Shown here in pieces: positions 47,323-59,230 of a stretch of DNA of 64,000 bases (position 1 is its first letter; each line of letters opens with the position of its first letter). The notes beneath the pieces were generated by a model. It made no database searches and was not told the DNA's origin. It worked only from the letters and a program-made list of their open reading frames with translations. The translations under genes and the position numbers were made by a program. Source of the stretch: Dugong dugon (lineage: Eukaryota; Chordata; Mammalia; Sirenia; Dugongidae); contig CM057473.1 of assembly GCA_030035585.1 (NCBI GenBank), positions 12,760,501-12,824,500 of the forward strand. The letters are read 5' to 3'.

Positions 47323-48227
47323 TGTGATGGATTGCTTTTATATGGCCTTTCTAGCCATGGTCTTATAACGTCCACCAAATGATTGAGTGGGATTATGCAA
47401 ATAAGATAACTGTGGTCCACCAAGAGGATTCAACAGTTTGCTAACAATGCAAATAAAGTGCATGGAAACCTGAGAGAGTGGGGCCATGTAAATAAGGCAT
47501 ATGGAATCTTAATGAAGGGACTGGTCAGTTTTGCCATCCCAGAGGTAGAAAGGGAGGACCTCACCACCACCAAGAAAGAAGAGCTGGGAGCAGAGCACGT
47601 CCTTTGAACGTGGGGTCTTTGTACTGAGAACCTCTTAAACTCAGAAGAAAGAGAGCTTTAACACCAAAGACAGAACAAGACAGTGAGAAGCAGCAGCAAG
47701 CTCAGCAGAGAACTTGTGGAACCAGGAGACAGGCAAGAGACAGTGCAGTGGGCTTCCCAAACTATGGAGAGAGAGAGCTGAGCACCTTCGGGCAGAGGCT
47801 TACAGGAAGAGTAGGGTGCCTCTGGGTACTTACTGGTGGAACTAAAGAACTTTGTGACACTTGTCTGAGAAGGACTCAAGCAGGGCCCAGCAACAGAGAG
47901 CAAGAAGAGGCTGTTCTGGTTGAAGAACTATATCCTTAGTCATTTCTGATCCTGAATTGTAATCTGTTACTTCCCTAATAAACCCCATAATCATGAGTAT
48001 TGTCTGTGAGTTCTGTGCGGTCATTGCAATGAATTATTGAACCCAGCAGAGAAGTAGAGAGTGCCATGGGAGGGACGGCTGTGTCTGGAATTAGTAATAA
48101 GGTTGGAGAAAGGAAGTTTGTCTGACCTTTGCTTCATAGGCCTTGGGCTGTTGATCATGATTCTCTCTCCCCTCGTGAAGTTAGAGGAGGTTGGATACCT
48201 CCACCAGGCCATTTTTACACTCCACAT
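47323..48227 (+). mobile_element. ERVL-type solo LTR
   Basis: About 900 bp. It starts 'tgtgatggattgctttta', is purine-rich in the middle, and carries a polyadenylation-like 'taataaaccccataatcatg' near 47977 followed by 'gagttctgtgcggtcattgc' and 'gaattattgaaccc', a pattern typical of mammalian ERVL LTRs. The right end ('tttttacactccaca') is uncertain. A fossil solo LTR; no internal retroviral sequence is seen. Part of its middle ('ccaagaaagaagagctggga') resembles the MaLR-type LTR family in this window. Confidence 0.6.
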
Positions 48228-48237
48228 ATAGACTCTG

Positions 48238-48392
48238 TTAAACTTGTTGCCATCTAGTCAATTCCAACTCATAGTGACCTTATAGGACAGAGTAGAACTG
48301 CCCCATACTGTTTCCAAGGAGCAGATGGTGGATTCGAACTGCTGACCTTTTGGGTAGCAGCTGAGCTCTTCACCACTGTGCCACGGGGCTCC
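48238..48392 (-). mobile_element. AfroSINE, antisense
   Basis: 'cttgttgccatctagtcaat', 'actcatagtgaccttatagg', 'ggtggattcgaactgctgac' and the end 'ccacggggctcc'. Full length or nearly so. It lies directly after the LTR. Confidence 0.9.
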
Positions 48393-48650
48393 CCATGTAT
48401 ATCTAGTCATCTACTAAACTATCTAAAGTTATGCAAATGAACACATATTCATCCCTGAGAATTTTTTCAATGTTTATTTTTCAAAGGCTTTAGTATATTT
48501 TATGTATTTTTCTTAAAGTTATCCAGAAGTTAGATGTGATCAAGAATTTTATCAGCTTTATTTACTAGTCTATCTCCAGACCCTAGAATAGTGTCTAAAC
48601 AATAGACTTTTTGCAATGGTGAAACTTCTAGACGGTCTGGTAGGTCAGAA

Positions 48651-48790
48651 CTGTCAACATGTGGCTGTTGAGTGCTTGAAAGGTGCTTACGGCAAGTGAA
48701 GAAAGAGTTTTTAATTTTATTGAATTTTAATGAATTAAAATTCATATTAAAAAAACACATATGGTTACTGGCTACAATATTTGATAGAGT
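48651..48790. mobile_element. hAT-Charlie-type MITE fragment
   Basis: 'aactgtcaacatgtggctgt', 'tgagtgcttgaaaggtgctt', an A/T core, then 'atggttactggctacaatat' follow a common mammalian hAT-derived repeat. Ends are degraded. Old. Confidence 0.55.
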
Positions 48791-48867
48791 GGATGTAGAA
48801 CAGAAATGTACAATAAATATGTATTAAATACATAAACACATTTTATTTGATTGCTTGTTTTCCTATA

Positions 48868-49105
48868 ACTAAAAACAACTCCAGGTCAAGTGGATTTTTT
48901 GAATCAATTTTTAAAGACTGTATAATATTCCATGGTCCGTCTCTCCCATAATTTTATTTTTCCATTTGTTTACTGCTGATATTTTACTTTGCTTATTTAT
49001 TTTGGGGTCTATGAATAATTCTATAGTTAATATCTGTGCATTTATAGTTTTAGGTGTTGGCGCACTTATTTCTGTGCAATAGATTCCTAGGAGTGGTTTT
49101 ATATG
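48868..49105 (-). mobile_element. old L1 ORF2 3' fragment, antisense
   Basis: 'gactgtataatattccatgg' and 'tgcaatagattcctaggagt' are the usual antisense landmarks of an L1 ORF2 C-terminal region. Very diverged. Confidence 0.6.
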
Positions 49106-49734
49106 ATATATATATGTGTGTGTGTATTTTATTAAATGTAATGATTATTACACAGATTATTTTTAAGAGACATACTATTTTTTGGAATGTGATTTCTATA
49201 CTAGCAATAAATACTGATAATAAATGCTATTCTAAATTTTTATCTTGAGAGATTTTTATTAGCAAATGTTGCAGAATTTAAACCAGGGACATTTCATCAC
49301 CTTTTTGTATTATTCTATTATTTTCATATTCCTTATTTTTACAATAGATTATACTGCTAGGTTTTTTTTTTTATGTTGGTCCACATTTACAAAGAAGAAA
49401 TAGACAAGATTAGGAACGAGAAAGCTGAAACAATAAAAAAAATTGTCAATTTGACTGAATCACAAGATTATTACATGCAACCTGGTGGCAAAAGGAGTAA
49501 AATACTGGGATTAACTGGATGAATTCATATTAAAATACAAATCTCTAAAATTAATTCAAGAAATCATATGAAATATTATGCTTTTGTTTTCTGGATTTTC
49601 TTTAAAAAACTCCCTTTAGATTCCCTTTTTAATCTGAGCATTACCAATTTATGTGTTTCTTAATTACTAAGTAGACAGTTCTATTGTTAACTTTTTTAAA
49701 TAATGATATTGGATTATAATCACAGTATATAGTG
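49106..49734. other. unassigned sequence
   Basis: Contains a short (TG/TA)n patch at about 49110-49126; nothing else recognised. Confidence 0.45.
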
Positions 49735-49866
49735 TGCCTCGGAAGAAATGCCTAATGATCTACCTCCAAAAGATAATAGCAATTGAAAAGCCTATGGAGC
49801 ACAGTTCTACTCTGACACACACTGGGTCACCATGAGTCAGAATCAACTAGATGGTTACTAGTTTCT
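49735..49866 (+). mobile_element. AfroSINE-related 3' part, second subtype
   Basis: 'taatgatctacctccaaaag', 'attgaaaagcctatggagca', 'cagttctactctgacacaca', 'ggtcaccatgagtcagaatc'. A 5'-truncated member of a subtype with a different middle from the common AfroSINE (compare 63741). Confidence 0.75.
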
Positions 49867-50364
49867 GTGACATGTAATATTGGTACTAAAATACTTTTTT
49901 ATTTTTGATGAAATGCATCATTGATGTTTTTAAATATTTCATGGACAATGGGAAACCATTTATTTTTGAAGAATGTTAAACTCTATCATTCTCTCTATAT
50001 TTGCATACATCCATGTGTATGTTTGTGTGTATCAACTTCCACATGTCATTATATATAAATATATAGTTATATTTATATATTTTATTATATATTTAGGTTT
50101 TTTTTCTTTTATATTTACTGCTTTGATTTATTATTCAGAGTTCATAACAGTTGTTTTTTCTTCTAAAATTTTATCTTTAGCCTAATAAAATAACCTTCTT
50201 ATATATTTAATCTTAATTACAGATTTTATGATATAAATATTTAATTATTTACTTTCTTGCTGTGGGCAATTGCCTTATATTTAATCACCTATGTTTTACA
50301 CATAATTTTAAATATGTTTCTTTTAGAGTGCATATTGCTAGTTTGAGGCTTTTTAACCTAATTT
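49867..50364. other. unassigned AT-rich sequence
   Basis: Contains TA-rich low complexity at about 50050-50095. No gene recognised. Confidence 0.45.
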
Positions 50365-50369
50365 AACGG

Positions 50370-50870
50370 TGTCATGGATTGAATTGTGTCCCCTCAAAAT
50401 GTGTTAACTTGGTTAGGCCATGATTCCCAGTATTGTGTGATTGTCCACCATTTAGTCATTTGATGAGATTTTCCTTTGTGTTGTAAATCCTGTCGCTATG
50501 ATGGATTAGCGTCAGCTATATTGATGAGATCTACAAGATTAGATAGTGCCTTAAGCCAATCTCTTTTGAGATACAAAAGAGAGAAGGGAGCAGAGAGACG
50601 GGGTGACCTCATACCACCAAGAAAGAAGAACGGGGAGCAGAGCACAACCTTTGGACCCAAGGTCCCTGCACTGAGTTGAGAAGCTCCTTGACCACGGGAA
50701 GATTGATGACAAGGACATTTCTCCAGAGCCGACAGAGAGAAAACGCCTACCCCTGAAGCTGACCTGAATTTGGACTTCTAGCCTACTAGACTGTGGGAGA
50801 ATAAAATTCTCTTTGTTAAAACCATCCACTTGTGGTATTTCTGTTATCGCAGCACTAGATGACTAAGACA
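50370..50870 (+). mobile_element. MaLR/ERVL-type solo LTR, copy 2
   Basis: A fossil solo LTR of 501 bp from 'tgtcatggattgaattgtgt' to 'agatgactaagaca'. A 5-bp target duplication is visible: 'aacgg' (50365-50369) and 'aatgg' (50871-50875), differing by a likely CpG decay. Same family as 35641. The RTE at 50903 inserted right beside it. Confidence 0.78.
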
Positions 50871-50902
50871 AATGGTATCTGCCTTTTAATAGGATAATTT
50901 AG
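50871..50902. repeat. left 32-bp target duplication of an RTE
   Basis: Identical to 51990-52021; begins 'aatggtatctgccttttaat'. The first five bases are also the right target copy of the LTR. Confidence 0.95.
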
Positions 50903-51989
50903 CAGAGAACACCAAAAAGATTTTTTTTTGTGTTTTATTGACTATGCAAAGGCTTTCAACTGTGTGGATCATAAGAAATTATGGATAACATTTTGAAGAA
51001 TTGGAATTCCAGAACACTTAATTTTGCTCATGAGGAGCCCATGCATAGGCCAAGTGGCAGTCATTCGAACAGAACAAGGGAATACTGTGTGGCTTAAAAT
51101 CAGGAAAGGTGTGTAGCAGGGTTGTATCCTTTCACCATACTTATTCAGTCTGTATGCTGAGCAAATAATGTGACAAGCTGGACTATATGAAGAAGAGCAT
51201 GGCATCAGGTTTGGAGGAAGACTTGTTAACAAACTGCGATATGCAGATGACACAATCTTCCTTGCTGAAAGTGAAGAGGACTTGAAGCACTTACTGATGA
51301 AAATCAAAGAGCTTCTACAACCTTCAGAACGCACTACACCTCATCATAAAGAAAACAAAAATCCTCACAACTGGGCCTATAAGTCATGGTAAACGGAGAA
51401 AAGATTAAAGTTGTCAAGGATTTCATTTTACTTGAATCCACAATCAACACCTTTGGCCACTGCAGTCAAAAAATCAAATGACATACTGCATTAGGCAAAT
51501 CTGCAGCAAAAGACCTCTTCAAAGTGTTAAAAATCAAAGAAGCCACTTTGAGGACTAAGGCGTACCTGACTGGGCCATGGTACTTTCGATCACCTCGTAT
51601 GCATATGAAAGCTGGACAATAAATAAGGAAGACTGAAGAAGAATTGATGCATTTGAATTATGGTGTTGGCAAAGACTATTGTATATACCATGGACTTCCA
51701 GAAGAATGAACAAATCTGTCTTGGAGGAAGTACTGCCAGAATGTGCCTTAGACGAGAGCATGGCAAGACTTTTCAAGTACTTTGGACATGTTATCGGCAG
51801 GGACCAGTCCCTAGAGAAGGATGTCATGCTTGGTAAGGTAGAGGGTCAGTGAAAGAGAGGAACACTCTCAATGAGATGGTTTGATACAATAGCTGCAATA
51901 AAGGGCTCAGGCATAGTAAGGATTGTGAGGATGGTGCAGGACTGAGCAGTGTTTCATTCTGTTGTACACCTAACAACAGCAGCAGCAAT
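50903..51989 (+). mobile_element. 5'-truncated RTE LINE with RT core
   Basis: Starts 'cagagaacaccaaaaaga', inside the RTE RT region, and ends 'cctaacaacagcagcagcaa'. Encoded remnants: 'DYAKAF' region near 50940, 'GCILSPYLFSLYAEQIM'-like sequence, the 'YADDT' active-site motif near 51240, and the C-terminal domain. Many stops and shifts, so inactive. Flanked by identical 32-bp duplications, unusually long and intact. Confidence 0.92.
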
Positions 51990-52021
51990 AATGGTATCTG
52001 CCTTTTAATAGGATAATTTAG
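51990..52021. repeat. right 32-bp target duplication of an RTE
   Basis: Perfect copy of 50871-50902. Confidence 0.95.
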
Positions 52022-52139
52022 TCTGTTCATCTTTACTATCATGCATGATACATGCACTATTAGGCTTTCTAATTTCCTTTATTTATTTTACATTTTTTTC
52101 TCTTTGCCCTTTTCTATCTTTGCTGGTTTGTTCAAATTG

Positions 52140-52870
52140 TCATTCATGATAGCCTTGTTAATTTGAGTATTTCATTGTTTTTTCAATGCATTCATAGTCG
52201 ATGGTCATTTTTTCTCTGGGTTCATGAATAAATTCTATTTGTCTTCTAGTATTGGAAATAAATATTAACTCACCTCAGGTTCTCTCTTGTGGTTCCTGGC
52301 TTGTGTTTGGGTTCATATAGGTAATATAGTCTCTACATTTGCATATTCTAAATTTGTTTTCTTTACCCTGAAAAGAGAATGTTATTTAGTTAGGTGTACG
52401 ATTCTTGTGCATGAAGTTATTTTCTTTCTGCAATCTGTAAATATTGGTCCACTGACTTCCTGCTTCTGGTGTTGCAGATGAAAAACCTTCTCTGAGTCAA
52501 TTTGTGATTTCTATTTTCCTTTTAGGCCATTTTCTCTTTCTGTCTGGAAGCTTATATGTTCTCACTGTCTTTAAGGATACTTTTTTTTACAAATATATAA
52601 ATAGTTATGTGTATTTTCTATTTAGTTTTTCCTGGAACTTGTAGATTCTGGTCTTCCTGGAACTCTACAGACTCAGAACTTGCTTCACCTCATTTTTCCC
52701 CCTATTATTTGTTTAATTATTTTCTCTCTTCCTCTTGATTATTACTATTCCTTCTCCTTCTTCTTCTTGAACTTTTTTTTTAATTCTCATATTTTGTCTC
52801 TTGTCTTGAAAATTTCTTCCAAAATACGTGTATAGAAATATCCCTAAACCTTGAAATGATTCTTCACTTT
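52140..52870 (-). mobile_element. possible old L1/HAL1 remnant, antisense
   Basis: T- and C-rich sequence with phrases such as 'ccactgacttcctgcttctg' and 'ttttcctggaacttgtagat' like old antisense L1M or HAL1 sequence in other mammals. No clear boundaries. Confidence 0.3.
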
Positions 52871-53033
52871 GATATTCCAGTCACTAATTTAAGTATCAAA
52901 AGTGATTGTCTCGTTTCAAGTCATCTACTGTATTATTTACTAATTCAGTCAGATTTATTAACTAAAAAAAGTGTTTTTAATAAAACGAGTCTTGAACTGC
53001 ACACATTTTATATATATTTATAGTTAAAGATTT

Positions 53034-53160
53034 TATCGCCTTTCACTGTCTCTCGTTTCTCCTCCTCCTCCTTCTCTCTCTCTGTTTCTTCCTCCCTTTC
53101 TCCATCTCTGCTTCTCTATCTCTTTTTTTCTTGCTTGCTTTCTCTATTTACTGTTGTTTC
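53034..53160. repeat. CT-rich low-complexity tract
   Basis: Almost pure pyrimidine on the + strand, with (TC)n, (CCT)n and (CTTG)n pieces. Confidence 0.85.
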
Positions 53161-53184
53161 TTTTTAAATGTGTTATAATTTAGC

Positions 53185-53390
53185 CAGGAGCCCTAGCGGC
53201 TTAAGTATTAAGTACTTGTACACTAATCTAAGGATTTGTGGTTGGAACCCACCCAGCAGCTCTATGGGAAAAAGACCTGGTGATCTGATCTCATAAAGAT
53301 AATAGCTTAGACAACCCTATGGGGTAGTTCTGCTCCGTCACATTTGGTCGCTATGAGTTGAAGTCAACTAGACGGCACCTAACATCAATG
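53185..53390 (+). mobile_element. AfroSINE variant with RTE-type 3' end
   Basis: 'ggagccctagcggcttaagt', a middle block 'gaaaaagacctggtgatctg', 'tcgctatgagttgaagtcaa' and the ending 'gacggcacctaacatcaatg'. The ending matches the RTE 3' terminus (compare 60690-60716) rather than the usual 'gacggcaacgggttt'. Confidence 0.85.
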
Positions 53391-53426
53391 ACAACATAAT
53401 TTCACTTTATCAGTCGATTGAAGAAG

Positions 53427-53630
53427 GAGCCCTGGCGGTGCATTGGTTAAGCGCTCGGCTGCCTACCAAAAGATCGGCAGTTGTAACTCACCAGTCACTC
53501 CATGGGAAAAAGATGTGGCAGTCTGCTTCCATAAGGACTGCAACCTTGAAAACTTTATAAAGAATTTCTATTCTATCCTATATAGGGCGGCTATGAATTG
53601 GAACTGATTCAACAGTATGCAACAACAAAC
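53427..53630 (+). mobile_element. AfroSINE, long variant
   Basis: 'ggagccctggcggtgcattg', 'gctcggctgcctaccaaaag', 'gaaaaagatgtggcagtctg', 'gcggctatgaattggaactg' and an 'atgcaacaacaaa' tail. A weak target duplication 'gattga' lies on both sides. Confidence 0.88.
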
Positions 53631-56610
53631 TGATTGAGGATGAGGTGTGACACAGTGTTGACATGCCAAATGATTTATACCTGGTAGACAGAGGCTAACA
53701 TATAATTTATATCAGGCAAATGAAACTTATTCCACATCCAAGGACCTGGTAGAAATCACTGAGCTCCTCAGTCACTATTTTCCTTCCAGCATCAGATCTA
53801 GAATGGCTCATTTCCATCTTAAAATTTATGGAAATATAAACTTTAAACAAGGATAGACCAAAAAGAGTTGGTGAAGAACAAAAGAAACGTGTCCTTATAT
53901 CCCCATATTCTCATAATCTCATGCTCCTACAGTACATTACTCTTAAAACTGAATATGTGTAAGTGAAGCAAGAATTTGTACTTTAATCTGAATATATAGA
54001 TGTATGTTAATGTTTATATTAGGTTTTCTGTTTATTTTTTAAAAATTGTTACAATTATAGAAATGAGAAAAATACTGTAGGATGTCTGTGTCAAAGTTAA
54101 CATGTTGCTTTCTCTTTTTGTCAAAAAAAAAAAAACTTTAAGCATCTTTAAGCTGTCTCCAATTATGTAAATACATAAAAAGATATGGATATTTTTTATA
54201 AAATCTGTAGTTAGTATTTTAAAATGTAAAGTCTAAATCTCACATCTCATCTTGTTGGTGTAGGCAATAAATTAAGTTGTAAATTATTTATTTTAATAAG
54301 GTTGTAACTCTCTATAAGGATTTCTCTTTTTCCTTTATTTTTATTATTCTCATGCGATACATACCAGATCAGTCTAGCATTACAAGATGATTTCTTATTT
54401 AATAAGATAATTACGTGTTTTTTTAAAGCTGGAATGCAATTAAAAGTTATAAAATCAAGTAACTGGTTCTAAGATCATCAGAAAATCTATAGGTCAAACT
54501 ACATATATGACAGTAATGGAAAGTAAACATTATTTCTTAGAAGAGCAAGAGGATTTATGTCAGATAGCTGGCTGTTTGTAAGGAAAACTCATAAATGGGC
54601 ACTTCATTTATGCAAGTTAAGGACCAGAGCTAGTATAGATGGAAGCAAAAAAAAAAAAAAAGCAAATTAATTTGACCTATAATGACCATGTAACACAATT
54701 TTTTTATTTATTTATTTTTACATTATCCCTATTTGTTATAGAAGGAGGACTTTTGAAACATCTGGGGAATTCAAAATGTGAAGAAATATGAAAAGCTTCT
54801 TGAAAGGGAGAGATAAATACAGAAACATGGCAGAAGAAGTGAGGAGAGAGAAGTCAGCCATAATTTTCCTAGGGTTGCAATGACCTTAGTAACTTTAAGA
54901 AAAATACCTGAGATTCACTTTGAAGTAATTCCTGAAGTTGTTACATAATCATTTTCTTTATTCTCAAAGCTTCAGTAAAGTATGTTACACTTTTTCCTTG
55001 TGTTGTTAGCCTTGGGGAATTAGAGTCAGTGCTATCAATACTCACCATGGGGTGTTTTGGATAAAGGTGAGTAGCCACAGGGACACTAAATAATAAGAAA
55101 AGCAAAACCAGAATTGGAATCTCTTAAATAAATGACAGGCATAAACATTCTGCTAGGGTTTTCACATTATATAAGATTTGGAGGTATAAATAAAAGAAAA
55201 ATTAATTATTGGAGCTAGGATTGAAAACGTGTGTCTGATGTGCTTTTATTTTTTTTTTAAGAAGGAGACCAACAGAATAGCCGATTAAAAAAAAATTCAA
55301 GAAAGTTAAAAAAATAACAATTAGGACATACAAAAATGACAGAAATGTATTAGAAGTACTAAGGAAAATAACTACATTACAGTTTTCTTATCTCTTTATT
55401 GTCTATAGTTTTCACAGGAGTCCATAATTAAATATGAATGTTACTATTTCCAGAGTAATAAGCTAAAAAAATATAAGTATGCATAAAAGGTGGTCACATA
55501 GGAAAAGATTAGTTATACTAGCTATGCTAAATGCAAATTCAGTATATTTAATCATTTAAAAAATTTTTAAAGATTATCTTAATCGCTTTGAAAGTTCAAT
55601 GAGAAGTAAAGCTGATGAAAAATATTAATGCTAAAGCATATAAGAATTTGCTACAAATTTATCAAAAATAATAAAGAGATTTCTGATCAGTTCTCCCCCC
55701 ATGTTTCCCAATTTACCAGGATTGCAGGGTAAGCCAGGAATTTAAACAAATTGAATGGTCACAAGATAATAAATCTACAGTGAAAGCATCATGGACTTTT
55801 AGATTCTATTCAATAAATACACATTAGTAGTTCTTATTCTGGTTAATCAAAATTGATATATCTAGGGCTTTACACAAGAGAAGTTCAAGTCAATGTCAAA
55901 CTTATTATAGAATTATTTTCATGAAAGCAGGATATTTCTTGCCTTGGAGAAAAGTTGCCTTGATGGTGAGCTCTCTTTCACATTTGAAGGAAAAGCAGTG
56001 GAAGTCTTCCATTGAGAATAGAAGTCATGAATTTCAATAAAGAAGCCAGGTCTGAAAATGCAGATGTAAGTCAACTTTGGGTATGTGTGGAAATCATAAA
56101 TGTATTGCCTCTTTATGGATTTGAATACAGAAGGCGAAGGAGAAGGGCATGATGATAACAACACATGGTTTGATGTTAAAGTCTTAGTGACTGTTTTTAA
56201 GTTTAATGTGAACTATACCTGGTAGAAATTATAACACAGCAAAAGGAATGCTACACCCATTAGTAACGTAAAATCAGAAATCTTTTTTTTTTTTTCCTCC
56301 ACAAATAAGTAAAGCAATTGGGAAAAGAGTAATTAAAACCTCACCTATTTGATTGAATTTTAAGAGACTAAAGCCAAGGAGAGATAATGTCTAGTTTGAT
56401 ATCTTGGAAGAGATCAGCCATCATGAAATGGATTTGTTACTCAGAGGAGTAAAGGAGGAAGGGAAGTAAAGTCAGAGTCAGATGTCTAAGTTCCAGTGAA
56501 GTAGTCACACAGGCAGTTGCCTACTTACTGCCTTACGTTTTCGGTGCCAAGAATGTGGAGATTGTATGGGTTCCACCTCACTGTTTCCATTTATTAGCTA
56601 AGGTACCTCC
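53631..56610. other. unassigned AT-rich sequence
   Basis: About 3 kb with no recognised gene, repeat or RNA. It contains only homopolymer runs (for example 54123-54134, 54647-54661, 56283-56295). The 81-codon antisense frame at 55919-56164 shows no domain. Confidence 0.45.
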
Positions 56611-56776
56611 AAACCAAAGACCAAACCTGTTGTCTTTGAGTTGATTCTGACTCATAGTGACCCTATAAAACAGAGTAGATCTGCCCCATAGGGTTTCTAA
56701 AGAGAGGCTGGTGGATTCAAACTGCCCACTTTTTGGTTAGCAGCCAGGCTTTTAACCATTTCACCACCAGGACTGC
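56611..56776 (-). mobile_element. AfroSINE, antisense, inside a MIR
   Basis: 'aaaccaaagaccaaacctgt', 'gactcatagtgaccctataa', 'gccccatagggtttctaaag', ending 'ccaccaggactgct'. MIR sequence continues directly on its right, with a MIR-like 'ccatttattagct' on its left. Confidence 0.9.
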
Positions 56777-56916
56777 TATGTGACCTCAGGAAAGTCTTAA
56801 TTTCCTCCTCTTAAAATGGGGATACTAAAAGAGGTTTTGTGAAGATTTTAAAATAGATAATTAATGTAAAGTCCTTACATAGTACCTAGCTCATTGTAGG
56901 GATTCAAAAAATGTCA
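56777..56916 (+). mobile_element. MIR SINE, right part
   Basis: 'atgtgacctcaggaaagtct', 'cctcttaaaatggggatact' and 'gtaaagtccttacatagtac' follow MIR in order. Interrupted on its left by the AfroSINE. Confidence 0.78.
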
Positions 56917-57921
56917 CCTATCATTATTAACTATATGGGTTTGAAATCTAATTCAATTCCAATGGTTTTAGGTTTTATGCATTCAGTCAGTACCTATTGA
57001 AAAAGAAGATTCCTGTTGAGTCACCTGCTAATCCTGTGTTCCTAGACCCTATGGGACCATAAGGAGCTACCAAAAGATTGCCCCTACTCTCACCACTGGA
57101 ACTCTGTATGCCTTTGTATTCTTAAGCAGTAAGTGATACAGCTATCAATGGCAAAATTAAATAAGCATTCTGACATGTATGGATAGTCTAAGCATTATTT
57201 TGAACTTCATTAAATAAGGACATTCTTTTATGTCACAAATATTCTTCTGGAGGTAATTTGCTGAATAAAAAATGAAAATTACTCATCCTCAGTAAATCTT
57301 CTCTGGGTGAAGGAACAAGTAACTAAAGTGATATCAGTTCAGTTCATATCCCCTGATCATTAGCCACTACATCCTGAAGGAGAATATCTGATTCCAGAGA
57401 CCTTTTTTTTTTTGCTAGAAATAAAAAACTAGGGAAATAGGTGAAAAATGTCCTGTCAATCTTTTCTTTCTCTTTTCCAGATCTTCCTAAAATATGCTCC
57501 TTCTTCTTCTGGTTATTTACCTTATTCAAGTTCCTGAGTGCTCAGTTAGGTTAAACTGTGTGGATGTGGTAGAGAAGATTTGAATAAGCCAGTCTGATAG
57601 CATTCCTTAACAGTGTCCGAGGCAACTAGGGCTGGCAGGAGATTTACAAGTGGCTGGGACCTGAGAGGAGGTGTGATTTGTAGGACAAGTGAGAGGTAGA
57701 AAATGGGACATAGACAGATTTCACCTACTTTGCTGTTTGTCTTTGAGTTAGTCAAGAAAAAAAAAAGAGGGCAACATTGTAAAATACCACGTAGAAGATA
57801 AAAAAAGCATAGTGATGGAAAAGAAACCTTAATTTTGAAGTTGTTTTAATAGCTACCATGTAAGACTATAGAGAAGCTACTTTGTGTTTCTTTAAATTTT
57901 ATTATTGAAGTCCACAAAAGC
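56917..57921. other. unassigned sequence
   Basis: No recognised gene or repeat. Small antisense frames at 57344-57755 have no domain. Confidence 0.45.
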
Positions 57922-57926
57922 AATGC

Positions 57927-58403
57927 TGTCATGGTTTGAATTATGCCCCCCCAAAAATGTATCAATTTGGCTAGGCCATGATTCCTGGTACTGTGTGATT
58001 TTCCTGTATGTTGTAAACCTGCCTCAATGATGTTAATGAGGGAGGATGGGTGGCAGTTGTGTTAGTAAGGCAGGACCTGATCTACAAAACTGGACTGTGT
58101 CCTGAGGCAATCTCTTGAGATGTAAAAGACAGAAGTGAGCAGTGAGACAGGGGGACCTCATACCATCAAGAAAGCAGTGCGGGGAGCAGAGCGCGTCCTT
58201 TGGACTGGGGTCCCTGTGCCGAGAAGCTCCTAGTCTGGGGGAACACTGATGAGAAGGCCGACAGAGAGAGAAAGACTTCCCCTGGAGATGACGCCCTGAA
58301 TTTGGACTTTTAGCCTACTTTGACTGTGAGGAAATAAACTTCTCTTCATTAAGACCACCCACTTGTGGTATTTCTGTTATGTCAGCACTAGGTGACTAAG
58401 ACA
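57927..58403 (+). mobile_element. MaLR/ERVL-type solo LTR, copy 3
   Basis: A fossil solo LTR of 477 bp from 'tgtcatggtttgaattatgc' to 'aggtgactaagaca', with a perfect 5-bp target duplication 'aatgc' at 57922-57926 and 58404-58408. Same family as 35641 and 50370. Five-base duplications fit MaLR/ERVL integration. Confidence 0.82.
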
Positions 58404-58471
58404 AATGCCTATCTAATGAAAGTGAAAAAAAATATCATTTGCTTCTAAAAATAGTTATTGCTCTGCTTATT

Positions 58472-58841
58472 AGAGGCAGTTGTGCTACTGAGGCACAACT
58501 CAATCTACAAGATTAGGTTGTATCCTGAGTCAATCTCTTTTGAGATATAGAAAAGAGAAGTGAGCAGAGAGACAGGGGACCCTCCTACCACCAAGAATGA
58601 AGAACCAGGAGGGGAGCCCTTCCTTTGGACCTGGGGTCCCTGCACTGAGAAGCTCCTAGACCAGGGCGAGATTGATGACAAGGACTCGCTCCAGAGTCAA
58701 CAGAAAGAGAAAGTCTTCCTCTAGAGCTAGCACCCTGAATTTGGACTTGGAGTCTCCTACCCTGTGAGAAAATAAATTTCTGTTTGTTAAATCCATCTAC
58801 TTGTGGTATTTCTGTTATAGCAGCACTAGATAACTAACACA
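58472..58841 (+). mobile_element. MaLR/ERVL-type LTR, copy 4, 5'-incomplete
   Basis: The right ~370 bp of the same LTR family, from 'aggcagttgtgctactgagg' to 'agataactaacaca', only ~70 bp downstream of copy 3 and in the same orientation. The two copies differ clearly, so they are not a recent tandem duplicate. A fossil. Confidence 0.72.
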
Positions 58842-59230
58842 GACTAGTAAAGTATATTTTCAACCATTTTGGAGCAATTAAACTCAAGTTTTGAATGATA
58901 AATTTCTCCCCACTTTGCCATTTAATTTTAATCAGAACACTATTGTAACAAATATGTTAATAAAAACACATTTTCTATCAGCTTTCGGTGAAAGGGAAAA
59001 TACATTATTTTAAAAAGTGACAGAGACATATATATGATAAACTACGATGGTTTTGAAGGATGAGATGTTTTTGCTTTTGCATGTGAAAAGTCCAATAAAA
59101 GAAAGATTGTTTGCATATAAATGATTGAGGGGTCTGAAAAACTTTCCCTAACATTTTTCAGCAAAAGAGAAGCATGATGACATCAATATTATACTTCCAA
59201 AGTCATTATGGAAGCAGATAAAAAAATATT
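58842..59230. other. unassigned sequence
   Basis: No recognised gene or repeat. Confidence 0.45.

Noticed and set aside
57927-58841. A single provirus bounded by two LTRs
   Set aside because: The spacer is only ~70 bp, the copies differ clearly, and the first has its own target duplication.
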